A model generated the notes under the pieces. That model saw only the letters and a program-made list of their open reading frames with translations, was not told the DNA's origin and searched no databases. Positions 7,769 to 16,109 of a DNA stretch of 64,000 bases are shown here, piece after piece (the stretch's first letter is position 1; the number at the start of each line of letters is the position of its first letter). The translations under genes were made by a program, and so were the position numbers. The DNA comes from Acidobacteriota bacterium (GTDB taxonomy: Bacteria; Acidobacteriota; Terriglobia; Terriglobales; Acidobacteriaceae): NCBI GenBank assembly GCA_016196065.1, contig JACPYL010000027.1, positions 434,001 through 498,000 on the forward strand. Direction: 5' to 3'.

Positions 7769-8869
7769 CTAGGTTGTCCGTTCGAGTGCTGTCGCAAAGG
7801 AGTCCAATGAGAGCGATCGCAGCAGGTTGCGGCGCATGCCGCGCTCAACTTCTCCCAGGCCGCGGGCGGCACGGTTGATCCACTCAAAGTCGGCGGCCTC
7901 GGCCAGTTTTTTCAGTTCGCCCAAGATGTCCGTGTTGCGGACCAATTGCGGCGTGCCGGATTCCAGAAACATCAGGTCCTCCAGCAGCGAATACATCGTG
8001 CCGAGCAGATTGTCGATCTTCTCTCGGCCTTCGGCGCCGGGACGAAACGTTTCTGTCATCTTGAAGAGATCGGTATGCTCCGTGCCGCGCAGAGAAGAAT
8101 TCAGCAGCACCAGGGCCTGGGCGCGGGCCGCAACATAGGTCTTCAGATCGAAGGACAGGGCACGACCGACCGCCCCCTCGCTCAAACGCGCGACCAGTGC
8201 CTGTTCTCGCGGGTTCCAATGGGTACGGCGCTGGGCAAGCATGTTTTCAATTTCTTCCAGACCCACCGCGCTCAACGCGAAATTCACCGAGCGAGAACGG
8301 ATCGTGGGCAGCAATTCGCCGGGATTTTCTGTCAGCAGAAAAATCGTGGCGAACTCTGGCGGTTCTTCCAGGACTTTCAGCAGAGAGTTGGCCGCTTCTT
8401 TCATGAAGGCGGAATTCGTAAAGATGTAAATGCGCTCGCGCGACTCGGCAGGTCGAAAGTAAATATTGGCAATGACGTGGCGGACTTGATCGACCTTGAT
8501 CATCATCTGCGGAGGATCGGGCGGGATGACGAGCACGTCCGGATGAGTCTGCACGAACAGGCGCGTTTCTTTCTTGTCGGATTCGCGCATGCCGTCTCGG
8601 GCTTCGACGGCTTCCGCAAATCTTGCGTCGAGGTCTTCGGCTTGAGCGATACGGGTACAGTTGGCGCAGCGTCCGCAGAAATCGGGAAGGCCGCCGGCGA
8701 GAGGCTGCTCCAGGCAATTTAGGGTGCGCGCCAGCATCAGGGCGAGCGTGTACTTACCTGATCCGCGAGCGCCGGAAAGAATCACGGCATGCGGGAATCT
8801 TTTCCGCGACAGCATCTCCCGCAGGTTATGAATCGTTTCCGGGTTGCCGAGAAAATCAGAGAACGGCAT
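7769..8869 (-). CDS. holB: DNA polymerase III delta' subunit
   Basis: Clamp-loader AAA+ subunit of 366 residues. The phosphate-binding loop GARGSGKYT is at residues 33-41. The zinc module has C52, C65, C68 and C71 (CGRCANC). The sensor region with the SRC-like motif appears as IRSRS, and SLLKVLEEPPEFATIFLL is the typical delta'/gamma element. It follows tmk on the same strand with a 43-base gap, the widespread tmk-holB pairing. The 217-base spacer to hfq shows no further gene. An intact P-loop leaves open whether it hydrolyses ATP. Confidence 0.92.
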   Translation of the reverse strand: MPFSDFLGNPETIHNLREMLSRKRFPHAVILSGARGSGKYTLALMLARTLNCLEQPLAGGLPDFCGRCANCTRIAQAEDLDARFAEAVEARDGMRESDKKETRLFVQTHPDVLVIPPDPPQMMIKVDQVRHVIANIYFRPAESRERIYIFTNSAFMKEAANSLLKVLEEPPEFATIFLLTENPGELLPTIRSRSVNFALSAVGLEEIENMLAQRRTHWNPREQALVARLSEGAVGRALSFDLKTYVAARAQALVLLNSSLRGTEHTDLFKMTETFRPGAEGREKIDNLLGTMYSLLEDLMFLESGTPQLVRNTDILGELKKLAEAADFEWINRAARGLGEVERGMRRNLLRSLSLDSFATALERTT

Positions 8870-8875
8870 AGGGCA

Positions 8876-8909
8876 GTTGCTGGCTAGAGGCCAGTAGCTA
8901 GAAGCTGCG
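8876..8909. repeat. Word-like spacer repeat between tmk and holB
   Basis: The 43-base gap holds gctggctagaggccagtagc followed by tagaagctgcg, built from the same ctagc/ccag words as 4931-4998. The word order allows a small hairpin (ctggctagaggccag). No function is apparent. Confidence 0.5.
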
Positions 8910-8912
8910 TTT

Positions 8913-9572
8913 CTACAGTTTGAGCTTCTTCTTTACCACTTCCATGATAACGGCATGCGTCTCGCGCGGGGTGCCGCGGGCATCGATTATTTGCATGCGA
9001 TGCGGCTCCCGGGCGGCGATGGCCAGATAGGCATGCCGCACGCGCCCGAAAAAAGCGCGGCTTTCTTGCTCAAACCGGTTCTCATCTTTTTCTGGACGGC
9101 GGTGCTTCTCCTGGCGATTGCGGCGACGGGCACGGTCAACGGTTGCGCTGACTTCATTGTCGAGCAGAATGGTGAGATCGGGTTGCAGGTTCCCGCAGAG
9201 TAGTTCGTGAAGTTGAAGGACGGGTTTCGATCCCAGCCTGCGGCCGCCGCCCTGGTACGCCTCAGTCGAGTCGGTGAAGCGGTCGCAGAGGACAACTCGG
9301 CCTTCGGCGACCGCCGGCAAAATTACTTCGTGAATATGCTGAGCGCGAGACGCAAACATCAGAGCCATCTCTGCGTACGGAGACAATCCCGAAGTTGCGG
9401 AGTGCAGCAGGACTTCGCGAATCTTTTCTCCGGTATGGGTTCCGCCGGGCTCCCGGGTAATGGTCACCGAAACGCCGCGCGCACGGAGGCCGCGCGCCAG
9501 TTTCGCGATTTGCGTGCTCTTGCCGCTGCCGTCCAGACCTTCAAAGGTGATGAATTTTCCGCGCGCGGACAC
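8913..9572 (-). CDS. tmk: Thymidylate kinase
   Basis: Phosphorylates dTMP to dTDP. The P-loop is GLDGSGKST, the DR motif is LCDRFTDSTEAYQGGGR, and TREPGGTHTGEKIRE is the substrate-binding loop. A lid region rich in R (RARRRNRQEKHRR) follows. I start at GTG 9572 (VSARGKFITFEG), which gives 219 residues, the family norm. ATG codons at 9629 and 9656 would add a nonconserved tail and leave only 30 bases to the divergent peptidase gene. No ribosome binding site precedes the GTG. Instead TATCAT (9580-9585 on this strand) ends seven bases before it, which fits a leaderless transcript. It is followed by holB. Confidence 0.93.
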   Translation of the reverse strand: MSARGKFITFEGLDGSGKSTQIAKLARGLRARGVSVTITREPGGTHTGEKIREVLLHSATSGLSPYAEMALMFASRAQHIHEVILPAVAEGRVVLCDRFTDSTEAYQGGGRRLGSKPVLQLHELLCGNLQPDLTILLDNEVSATVDRARRRNRQEKHRRPEKDENRFEQESRAFFGRVRHAYLAIAAREPHRMQIIDARGTPRETHAVIMEVVKKKLKL

Positions 9573-9686
9573 GGGAGGAATGATAGCAGGCTGCTTCGCC
9601 TTTAGGATTCGACCGTGTAGCCGACACATTCTGCCGCAGTGGCCTGATATATTCATGTGCGCTGTCGAGCGATCCCGGGAGGACGA

Positions 9687-11564
9687 ATGGATTCACGCCG
9701 TGCTTTTCGTTGCTTGTGTTTTGCGTTGGTGCTGGCAGCATCCGCGTCAATGTTGGCCGCTCCTGCTCCAACGATTACGCTGTCGGTGGACGCTTCCGAT
9801 GCGCCCCGTAAGTTGATGCACGCGCAGTTGAGGATTCCGGCATCGCCCGGAACGCTGACGCTCTACTATCCGAAATGGATTCCCGGCGAGCATGGCCCGA
9901 CTGGCCCCGTGCAGGATCTGACGGGATTGAAATTTACGGCAAGCGGCAAGCCGCTGACGTGGCGCCGCGATTTATTGGACGGATGGACGTTCCATGTGGA
10001 AGTACCGGATGGCGAAAGTGAAGTGACGGCGAGCCTCGACTACGCTTCTCCGGCAACGTTGCAAGGTGGCTACGGTTCGGGTTCCGCGGCAACGGAGAAG
10101 TTGTACGTGGTCAATTGGAACACGCTGGTCCTGTATCCGGCGGGTTGGACTTCCGACGAACTCACTTACAACGCAAGCCTGAAGCTGCCGCCGGGATGGA
10201 AGTTTGGCACATCGTTGCCGGTTGCGAATCAGGCTGGCGCCGAAATTCACTTTGTGCCAATTTCGCTGACGATGCTGGTGGATGGTCCGGTCATAGCCGG
10301 TGAGTATTTGAAAATCGTGCCGCTCAGCAGCGACACGACTCCGGCGGAAATTGATGTCGTCGCCGACACGCCGGGCGCTCTGGCTGCGCCTCCAGAAGTA
10401 TGGGAACACTTCAAGAAACTGGTAGAGCAGGCGGGAATTCTGTTTGGCGCGCGCCACTATCGCGACTATCACTTCCTGTTGACGCTCAGCGATCATGTGG
10501 CCCATTTCGGACTTGAGCATCACGAGTCGAATGACAGCCGGATCGAAGAGCGCTCGCTGGTAGAAGACGAAGGTCGCTTGTCGGCAGCGGGGTTGCTCGG
10601 TCACGAGTATGTCCACAGTTGGAATGGGAAATACCGGCGTCCGGCCGATCTGTCTACGCCTGACTATGAGAAGCCCATGCAGACGGACTTGCTATGGGTT
10701 TACGAAGGAATGACGTCGTATCTGGGCGACGTGCTGACTGCGCGCAGTGGTGAGCGAAATCAGGAACAGGCGCGTGACGCGCTTGCGCAGATCGCCGCGG
10801 ACATCGATCATCGTTCGGGCCGTGTTTGGCGCGATCTTCAGGATACGGCCGATGGAGTGCCGTCCATGCAAATGTCGTCTCGCGGCTGGTCGGATTACCG
10901 CCGCGGGCTCGACTACTACGATGAGGACGTTCTGAACTGGTTGTGGGCGGATGTCATCATCCGGCAACAGACTAAGGGGAAGAAGTCGCTGGATGATTTC
11001 TGCAAACTGTTTCATGGCGGCCAGACTGGTCCGCCAATGTTGAAGACTTACAATTTTGACGACGTCGTCAATGCGTTGAACCAGGTTGCAACGTATGACT
11101 GGCGTGGCTTTTGGAAGGAGCGCCTCACGACCCATGGACCGCGTGGACCGCTCGGCGGCGTGAACGGTAGTGGATGGAAGCTGGTGTATGACGAGAATCC
11201 ATCTCCCTTGACGCGCGCTGGTGAACATGAAGGCAAATCGATCGATGCGCAATATTCAGTCGGCTTGTCGCTCAAAGATAGCGGCGGAGTGCAGGATACA
11301 GTCGAAGGAATGAGTGGCGCGAAAGCCGGAATCGGGCCGGGAATGATGATCGTCGCCGTGAATGGTCACAAGTTTTCTCCAGATGCCTGGCACGACGCGA
11401 TCGCAGCCGCAAAAACCAGTTCTGCTCCCATCGAACTCATCGTCGAGAATGCCGATTACTTCCGGACGATTAAACTCGATTATCACGACGGAGAAAAGTA
11501 TCCCCACCTGGTGCGGGAGGAATCGAAGCCGGACTTGCTGACGGAAATTTTCAAGGCGAAGTGA
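9687..11564 (+). CDS. Secreted M61-family aminopeptidase with PDZ domain
   Basis: Predicted exported metallopeptidase of the glycyl aminopeptidase family, 625 residues. A signal peptide covers about residues 1-25 (FRCLCFALVLAASASMLAAP). The N-terminal beta domain contains YYPKWIPGEHGP, the family hallmark. The zinc motif HEYVHSWNGK has H306, E307 and H310, and the third ligand E340 is in WVYEGMTSYLGD. A C-terminal PDZ domain covers about 525-600 (GIGPGMMIVAVNGHKF). ATG 9687 is chosen because GGGAGG lies five bases upstream and it leads directly into the signal peptide. A TATATT box at 9648-9653 may be its -10. It is divergent from tmk. It likely trims peptides in the periplasm. Confidence 0.93.
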   Translation: MDSRRAFRCLCFALVLAASASMLAAPAPTITLSVDASDAPRKLMHAQLRIPASPGTLTLYYPKWIPGEHGPTGPVQDLTGLKFTASGKPLTWRRDLLDGWTFHVEVPDGESEVTASLDYASPATLQGGYGSGSAATEKLYVVNWNTLVLYPAGWTSDELTYNASLKLPPGWKFGTSLPVANQAGAEIHFVPISLTMLVDGPVIAGEYLKIVPLSSDTTPAEIDVVADTPGALAAPPEVWEHFKKLVEQAGILFGARHYRDYHFLLTLSDHVAHFGLEHHESNDSRIEERSLVEDEGRLSAAGLLGHEYVHSWNGKYRRPADLSTPDYEKPMQTDLLWVYEGMTSYLGDVLTARSGERNQEQARDALAQIAADIDHRSGRVWRDLQDTADGVPSMQMSSRGWSDYRRGLDYYDEDVLNWLWADVIIRQQTKGKKSLDDFCKLFHGGQTGPPMLKTYNFDDVVNALNQVATYDWRGFWKERLTTHGPRGPLGGVNGSGWKLVYDENPSPLTRAGEHEGKSIDAQYSVGLSLKDSGGVQDTVEGMSGAKAGIGPGMMIVAVNGHKFSPDAWHDAIAAAKTSSAPIELIVENADYFRTIKLDYHDGEKYPHLVREESKPDLLTEIFKAK

Positions 11565-11600
11565 CGCAGTGCAATTTCTTTGTGGAAGAAGTGATTGCCT

Positions 11601-12347
11601 CTAGCCCTCGTCGTTAACTCCGGCGAAGAGGTCCGTTTCCATCGAGCCATCGGTGGGCGCGACGCTGGCAGCCAGGTTGAACAGTTCCGAGTCGCCGAAC
11701 TTTGCGACATGTGCATCGAAAATCGGAAAGACGGGCGATTGGGTTTGATGAGCGTGAAAGGCGTCGATCTTCGCTTGCCGGTACGAACCGAGCGCGATGC
11801 GAGCAGTGCAGGGCGGGAAAGAGATCGGCTGCCGGCCCGGTAACGCAGCTGGGGACGTGGAATAGTAAAGCTTCTGCGCGCGATGTGGATGGAGGCCGGC
11901 GTCCAGTTGATCAGCGCAACGATTGCTGCGGCCTGCCCAATGAAAGGCCAAAGTCGCAAACACCGAAGCCATGGAGTGATCCGTGTGGCCGGTGATGGCA
12001 CCCTCTGGACCCATCGACAAAACAACATGCGGGCGAAATTCGCGAATGTGCCGCACCAGATCGGCCACGGCCCGATGCATTTCGATGCGATGCAACTGGC
12101 CGTCCAGATAGTCGAGCACCGCGAAACGGCTGACGTTCAGGATCGCGCACGAGGCGGCAAACTCCTTGCGCCGGATACCGGATAGCTCGCGATCGTCGCG
12201 CACTCCGCTGCGATGGCTGGCGGCTTGTCCCGGAGTCAGGCAGACCACGGACGTCTCCACTCCGCGATCGCTGTAGAGGCGGAGGCTTCCGCCGAAAAAC
12301 GCGGCCTCGTCGTCGGGGTGCGCGGTGACTGCGAGCATTCGAAGCAT
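11601..12347 (-). CDS. PIG-L/LmbE family zinc deacetylase
   Basis: De-N-acetylase-like protein of 248 residues. The metal-binding motif AHPDDE is at residues 9-14 and the second cluster GHTDH at 120-124. Both are intact, so activity is plausible. Relatives remove acetyl groups from N-acetylglucosamine conjugates (bacillithiol or mycothiol synthesis, antibiotic sugars, GPI precursors). The substrate here cannot be read from sequence, and no thiol-biosynthesis neighbours are present. It is downstream of rnhB on the same strand after a 108-base spacer, and its 3' end faces the M61 gene. Confidence 0.88.
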   Translation of the reverse strand: MLRMLAVTAHPDDEAAFFGGSLRLYSDRGVETSVVCLTPGQAASHRSGVRDDRELSGIRRKEFAASCAILNVSRFAVLDYLDGQLHRIEMHRAVADLVRHIREFRPHVVLSMGPEGAITGHTDHSMASVFATLAFHWAGRSNRCADQLDAGLHPHRAQKLYYSTSPAALPGRQPISFPPCTARIALGSYRQAKIDAFHAHQTQSPVFPIFDAHVAKFGDSELFNLAASVAPTDGSMETDLFAGVNDEG

Positions 12348-12455
12348 GGCGTGATTTTATCGGAAGCGGCTGGGTTGGACACTTTGTCCGGCGCAGTTCG
12401 AGTTGATATTCGTTTTCTTTGGACGGCCGTCAGGGCCGCTGCAAGGGGTAACGCG

Positions 12456-13175
12456 CTAATCCCCAGCCAACACGACCACAACTTCGCCGTCCTTCTCCGG
12501 CTCGTCGAGCATAAAGCCCAGCACCTCCTGCGGGACGGGCGCATTCCACACGGGCGCAAACGATTGACGATGGAGCGGCGACGGGCCGTGCTCGCGGAGC
12601 GCCGCGATGTGATGCGCGGTGCTGTAACCCTTGTTGGACGCGAGGCCATACATCGGAAACACCGGGTCCCATGCGGTGATCATGCGGTCGCGTTCCACCT
12701 TGGCGATGATCGATGCGGCCGCGATGGTGGCGGAGAGTGCGTCTCCGTGAATGATCGGCTGTTGAGGAATGTCGCAATCGATCTTCACCGCGTCAGCCAG
12801 CAAATAATCCGGCGCGGGTACGAGTTGCTGAATCGCGTGCAGCATGGCCAGTCGTGAAGCCTGATAGATGTTGATCTGATCAATGCGGGCGGAATCGACG
12901 GCGGCGATCCCGATAGCAATCGAATGCTCGCGAATCCGGATCGCGAGTTCTTCGCGACGTTCGACAGGAAGCAATTTGGAATCGCGCAGTCCGCGAATGC
13001 GATACGCGGGGTCGAGAATGACGGCGGCCGCCACAACCGGGCCGAACAGGGATCCACGGCCCACTTCGTCCGCACCGGCGACCAGTCGCCCTCCCGCAGC
13101 CCATGCCCGCTTTTCAAACTTGAGCGTGCATTTCAATCTTTTGAGCAGGCGCAATTTGGCTGCGGCGGGAGACAT
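12456..13175 (-). CDS. rnhB: Ribonuclease HII
   Basis: Cleaves RNA in RNA-DNA hybrids and single ribonucleotides embedded in DNA. The signature DEVGRGSLFGPVVAA contains the catalytic D36 and E37. Further acidic residues are in DAVKID and DPVFPMYGLASNKGY. The 239 residues from ATG 13175 fit the family, while the 13211 start would add 12 nonconserved residues. The gene is the last member of the rpsP-khpA-rimM-trmD-rplS-rnhB order conserved across many phyla. It is separated from rplS by about 215 bases containing two GC-rich hairpins. Confidence 0.95.
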   Translation of the reverse strand: MSPAAAKLRLLKRLKCTLKFEKRAWAAGGRLVAGADEVGRGSLFGPVVAAAVILDPAYRIRGLRDSKLLPVERREELAIRIREHSIAIGIAAVDSARIDQINIYQASRLAMLHAIQQLVPAPDYLLADAVKIDCDIPQQPIIHGDALSATIAAASIIAKVERDRMITAWDPVFPMYGLASNKGYSTAHHIAALREHGPSPLHRQSFAPVWNAPVPQEVLGFMLDEPEKDGEVVVVLAGD

Positions 13176-13290
13176 CCCGGGTAGTTTCGAACTAGTGGAT
13201 CGCGGAGGCACGTGGCTGACAGCATCTTCGCCGAGAGCGGCGAGGCTTGCAAGGGGAGCAGACGACTTTGCAGTGGAAAAATGGAAAGCA

Positions 13291-13362
13291 GAGACGCGCG
13301 GGAACGCGCCTCCGTTGGTTCCGATTGTTACCGTTCTCGGGCGGGAGCCGCGGCAAGCCGCG
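13291..13362. repeat. GC-rich hairpins between rplS and rnhB
   Basis: The spacer holds a gagacgcgcgggaacgcgcc stretch (from 13291) and a perfect 6-base-arm hairpin cgcggcaagccgcg (13349-13362) followed by tctct. The words gagacgcg and cgcgtctc are inverted copies of each other at 13291-13298 and 13359-13366. They may fold the mRNA between the two genes or simply be spacer repeats. No gene is seen in this 180-base gap. Confidence 0.5.
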
Positions 13363-13391
13363 TCTCTGTGCTCAGAATGCAGGTAAGCCGA

Positions 13392-13745
13392 CTAGGCGCG
13401 GGTGTCTACTTCTTTCAAGCGCGCGGCCTTGCCCTTCAACTCGCGGAGGTAATACAGCTTCGCGCGCCGGACTTTCGCGGAACGGAGCACGTCGACCTTG
13501 TCGACGACCTTGGACTGGATCGGGAAAATACGCTCGACGCCCTGTCCGAAGCTGATCTTGCGGACGGTAAAGCTGGCCTGCGGCCCGCGTGTGCGCGAAA
13601 TGACGACGCCTTCGAACGCCTGAATGCGTTCCTTGTCGCCTTCCTTGATCTTTACTTGAACCTTGACGGTGTCTCCCGGGCCAAAATTCGGGATGTCAGT
13701 CCGCTTACTCTTGGCCAGCAATTTTTCGATAATCAGGTTTGTCAT
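13392..13745 (-). CDS. rplS: 50S ribosomal protein L19
   Basis: Large-subunit protein at the subunit interface, 117 residues, normal length. It has the family stretch [20 protein letters not shown], then [15 protein letters not shown], and ends in [20 protein letters not shown]. The ribosome binding site AAGGAAG lies six bases upstream of the ATG. It belongs to the minus-strand translation cluster, after trmD and before rnhB, and is the usual partner of trmD in a shared transcript. Confidence 0.98.
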   Translation of the reverse strand: MTNLIIEKLLAKSKRTDIPNFGPGDTVKVQVKIKEGDKERIQAFEGVVISRTRGPQASFTVRKISFGQGVERIFPIQSKVVDKVDVLRSAKVRRAKLYYLRELKGKAARLKEVDTRA

Positions 13746-13767
13746 GATGCTTCCTTCCTAATTTCCT

Positions 13768-13781
13768 GGGGCCGAAGCCCC
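13768..13781. repeat. Small hairpin in the trmD-rplS spacer
   Basis: ggggccgaagcccc has five-base arms and a cgaa tetraloop. It sits 23 bases upstream of the rplS start in a 115-base spacer and is followed on the plus strand by ttgaagccctgcc words. It could be a processing or attenuation hairpin, or one of the dispersed spacer elements. Confidence 0.4.
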
Positions 13782-13860
13782 GAATCTTTTGGGTCGTAAC
13801 CGGCAAGGTTGAAGCCCTGCCCTCCCGCGTTTCTGTGATGCCGCTTCGCGATATCGAATT

Positions 13861-14679
13861 CTAGTGACGCCCGCTGATTTCGCTCAGCAATTGCCGGTCT
13901 TCTTCTGTCAGCGCGACTCGTTCCAGCAGATCAGGACGATTGCGCAATGTCTTCGCCAACGCCGTCTTGCGTCGCCAGCGACGGATATCTTCGTGATTCC
14001 CGTTCACCAGCACTTCCGGTACTGCCAGGCCCCGAAAATCCGCGGGCCGCGTGTAGTGCGGATAATCGAGCAATCCGCCCGACAGGCACGTCGAACTCGG
14101 AATATTCGCCGCCAATGGCGCTCGGGCTATACCGGGTTCTGTAAACGACTCCTGCCGGGTCGACGCTTCGTTGCCGACCGCACCCGGAATGAGCCGCGTG
14201 ATCGTATCCAGAATCACTGCTGCTCCCAGTTCGCCTCCGCTGAGCACATAGTCGCCGATCGAAACCTCGCGGTCTGCCAAGTGCTCGCTCACTCGATCAT
14301 CCACGCCTTCGTAGCGGCCGCAGATTAACGCAATCCGCTCCAGCGTCGATAATTCCGCAGCCAGCGACTGATCCAACTGGCGGCCTTGCGGCGAAAGCAC
14401 AATAACCGATTGCTTCGCGGTTCCACTTAGGCGCTCATCTCGCGTCGCCCAGCCACTCTGCGATTCCAAACATTCAAAGATCGGTTCCGGCTTGAGCACC
14501 ATGCCCTCGCCGCCGCCAAACGGGCGGTCATCCACGGTGCGGTGCTTGTCTTTCGTAAAGTTCCGCAGATCGTGAATGTTTACTTCAACCAGTCCCGTTT
14601 CCCGGGCCCGGCGGATGATTCCAAAATCCAGTGGTCCGCGAAAGAAGTCGGGAAAAATCGTGAGAATTTCGACAAGCAT
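13861..14679 (-). CDS. trmD: tRNA (guanine-N1-)-methyltransferase
   Basis: SPOUT-class enzyme that makes m1G37 next to the anticodon and so guards against frameshifting. The 272 residues begin MLVEILTIFPDFF as in the family. RTVDDRPFGGGEGMVLKPEP is the N-terminal signature. The SAM-binding trefoil knot includes ALICGRYEGVDDRV and SIGDYVLSGGELGAAVILD. The C-terminal tRNA-binding part contains HYTRPADFRGLAVPEVLVNG. It lies between rimM and rplS. It is slightly longer than the roughly 250-residue norm, with the extra residues near position 85. Confidence 0.97.
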   Translation of the reverse strand: MLVEILTIFPDFFRGPLDFGIIRRARETGLVEVNIHDLRNFTKDKHRTVDDRPFGGGEGMVLKPEPIFECLESQSGWATRDERLSGTAKQSVIVLSPQGRQLDQSLAAELSTLERIALICGRYEGVDDRVSEHLADREVSIGDYVLSGGELGAAVILDTITRLIPGAVGNEASTRQESFTEPGIARAPLAANIPSSTCLSGGLLDYPHYTRPADFRGLAVPEVLVNGNHEDIRRWRRKTALAKTLRNRPDLLERVALTEEDRQLLSEISGRH

Positions 14680-14697
14680 CGGGAACCAGTGGTTCGT

Positions 14698-14775
14698 GAT
14701 TGGTGGTTGGTGATCAGTTAAACACTGCCATGACCTATCAGGCCACCGCCCTTAACTAATCACCAACCACTAATC
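14698..14775. repeat. Inverted repeat of ggttggtgat words at the rimM 3' end
   Basis: 14698-14721 and 14752-14775 match as inverted copies at 22 of 24 positions (core gtggttggtgat), with a 30-base loop. The right arm includes the rimM stop codon at 14770-14772. It may form a large hairpin between rimM and trmD in the mRNA. A related word series is at 18535-18606. Confidence 0.7.
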
Positions 14776-15282
14776 GCGGTCCACTTTTCTCTCGTTCACG
14801 TCCAGCAAACCTTCCGGCAACCGCATCCGGATCTCTTTGTGTTCGAGGTCCAGCTTTTCCAAGAACTCTTGTGCGAACGGAATCTCGTAGGGAAGCTTCG
14901 TCCCGCTTTTTACAACCAGCAGGGGAGCTTCTCCGGCTCCAAAACTTACATCTTCAACCGGACCTACTTTGCGGTCGCGATCGAAAACGACGCACCCGAC
15001 CAGATCACTGAGATACGTCCAGCCAGGCTCTAGTTCGGCGCGCTCGCCACTCGGCAGCTGCAGTTCAGCTCCGATCAGCAACTCGGCGTCAGAAATCGTT
15101 TCGACACCCGCAAACTTCAGGACCAGCATTCCCTTATGGGGCCACAGGTCTTCGATCTGAACTTCGCGACGCTCACCGGTTTTCCCAAGTGCCGACAGCC
15201 GCATGCTCTCGCGGAAGCGATCCGGAATATCCGTGTGCAACTCGACTGCGACTTCGCCGCGGCGGCCTTGGGTTTTAACCAC
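14770..15282 (-). CDS. rimM: 16S rRNA processing protein RimM
   Basis: Assists maturation of the 30S head by binding S19 and 16S rRNA. The N-terminal RimM domain (TQGRRGEVAVELHTDIPDRF) is followed by a PRC-barrel (about residues 95-165, EIPFAQEFLEKLDLEHKEIR). The only canonical start in frame is GTG 15282. Homologs normally carry a short first strand like FITLARVVKTQG, and exactly that (DFITLAR) is encoded in frame just upstream, between 15300 and 15283. No ATG, GTG or TTG occurs before the in-frame stop at 15352. The true start may therefore be a rare codon such as ATT at 15297. It lies between khpA and trmD. Confidence 0.92.
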   Translation of the reverse strand: MVKTQGRRGEVAVELHTDIPDRFRESMRLSALGKTGERREVQIEDLWPHKGMLVLKFAGVETISDAELLIGAELQLPSGERAELEPGWTYLSDLVGCVVFDRDRKVGPVEDVSFGAGEAPLLVVKSGTKLPYEIPFAQEFLEKLDLEHKEIRMRLPEGLLDVNERKVDRD

Positions 15283-15323
15283 CCGCGCCAGGGTAATGAA
15301 ATCGCCACTCGGTCCCGGTGCCG

Positions 15324-15575
15324 CTATTCGATGATCTCCAGCGCGTAGCGCTTATCCTGCTTGGATCCTACCGCGCTCAACACACCGCGCAACGCGCGGG
15401 CAACGCGGCCGGAACGTCCGATGACCTTGCCCAGATCCGCTTCGGCCACTTCGAGTTCGATGACGGATTCGTCGCCATCTTCGTACTCGTCGATGAAAAC
15501 TTCTGTGGGAGCGTCAACCAGGGCTTTGGCAATGTGCTCAATCAGCGCTCGCGCATTGGCGGGTTGCTCGGTCAT
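15324..15575 (-). CDS. khpA: KH-domain RNA-binding protein KhpA
   Basis: Small RNA-binding protein of 83 residues consisting of one KH domain, with the GxxG loop inside LGKVIGRSGRVARALR. KhpA is known to pair with KhpB (Jag) in Gram-positive bacteria and to affect translation and cell-envelope growth. The gene lies between rpsP and rimM, its standard position. The N-terminus is acidic (FIDEYEDGDESVIE). Its stop at 15324-15326 falls within the open upstream frame of rimM, so if rimM starts at a rare codon the two genes are only about 25 bases apart. Confidence 0.93.
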   Translation of the reverse strand: MTEQPANARALIEHIAKALVDAPTEVFIDEYEDGDESVIELEVAEADLGKVIGRSGRVARALRGVLSAVGSKQDKRYALEIIE

Positions 15576-15595
15576 GACGGTCTCCAGGTGTATTG

Positions 15596-15664
15596 CCGGG
15601 CCTGCGCCCGGTCATTCGAGTTCGGTCGGTTCGGGATTGGTCATTCCGGGCTGAAGACCCGGAA
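15596..15664. repeat. Two short hairpins between rpsP and khpA
   Basis: 15596-15611 is ccgggcctgcgcccgg and 15644-15664 has the arms ttccggg and cccggaa around a ctgaaga loop. They occupy the 100-base spacer within the operon. On the minus strand neither is followed by a U-run. They may attenuate or process the transcript after rpsP, or be dispersed spacer elements of the gggctgaagaccc type. Confidence 0.45.
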
Positions 15665-15675
15665 CCACACGAAGG

Positions 15676-15924
15676 CTAAGCTACCGAGGTCGCAGCCGGA
15701 ACCGGCGCTGCGAGCAATTTTCCGACGCGCTCGGAAAGCTGAGCGCCCTTAGAAACCCAATAGGTAATGCGTTCCCGCTTGAGATCAAACGTGGCCGGAT
15801 TGGTGCGGGGATTGTACGTTCCCACGACTTCCACCGGACGTCCATTGCGAGCCCGTTCCTTCTCGATCACCACGACGCGATAATACGGCTGCTTCGGTTT
15901 ACCAATACGCGACAAGCGAATCAT
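15676..15924 (-). CDS. rpsP: 30S ribosomal protein S16
   Basis: Small-subunit protein needed for 30S assembly, 82 residues. The N-terminal signature MIRLSRIGKPKQPYYRVVV and the following GRPVEVVGTYNP are diagnostic. ATG 15924 gives the conserved N-terminus, and an upstream GTG in frame at 15930 adds two residues only. It is the first gene of the minus-strand cluster. A plausible promoter lies at 15983-16011. Confidence 0.98.
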   Translation of the reverse strand: MIRLSRIGKPKQPYYRVVVIEKERARNGRPVEVVGTYNPRTNPATFDLKRERITYWVSKGAQLSERVGKLLAAPVPAATSVA

Positions 15925-15982
15925 TAACACAGACTTCGATCCTTATGTCCGGAAGTGTCCGGAGAGGTGCAGACAAACCATT

Positions 15983-16011
15983 ATTATGCCGGAGGTTAGG
16001 GGGATTTGCAA
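15983..16011 (-). promoter_or_regulatory. Candidate sigma-70 promoter for the rpsP cluster
   Basis: On the minus strand TTGCAA (16006-16011) and CATAAT (15983-15988) are separated by 17 bases, about 58 bases ahead of the rpsP start. The position and spacing fit a housekeeping promoter for rpsP-khpA-rimM-trmD-rplS-rnhB. Both boxes deviate from consensus, so this is a prediction. Confidence 0.5.
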
Positions 16012-16109
16012 TGGGGCTTGCCCGCTTTGCACCGGGCTCAACTCCGGCCATTTCTCTTTGTGAGCTAAATCCTTGTTCTAATTTTCGCCTGATGGATATA
16101 CTGCCCGCC

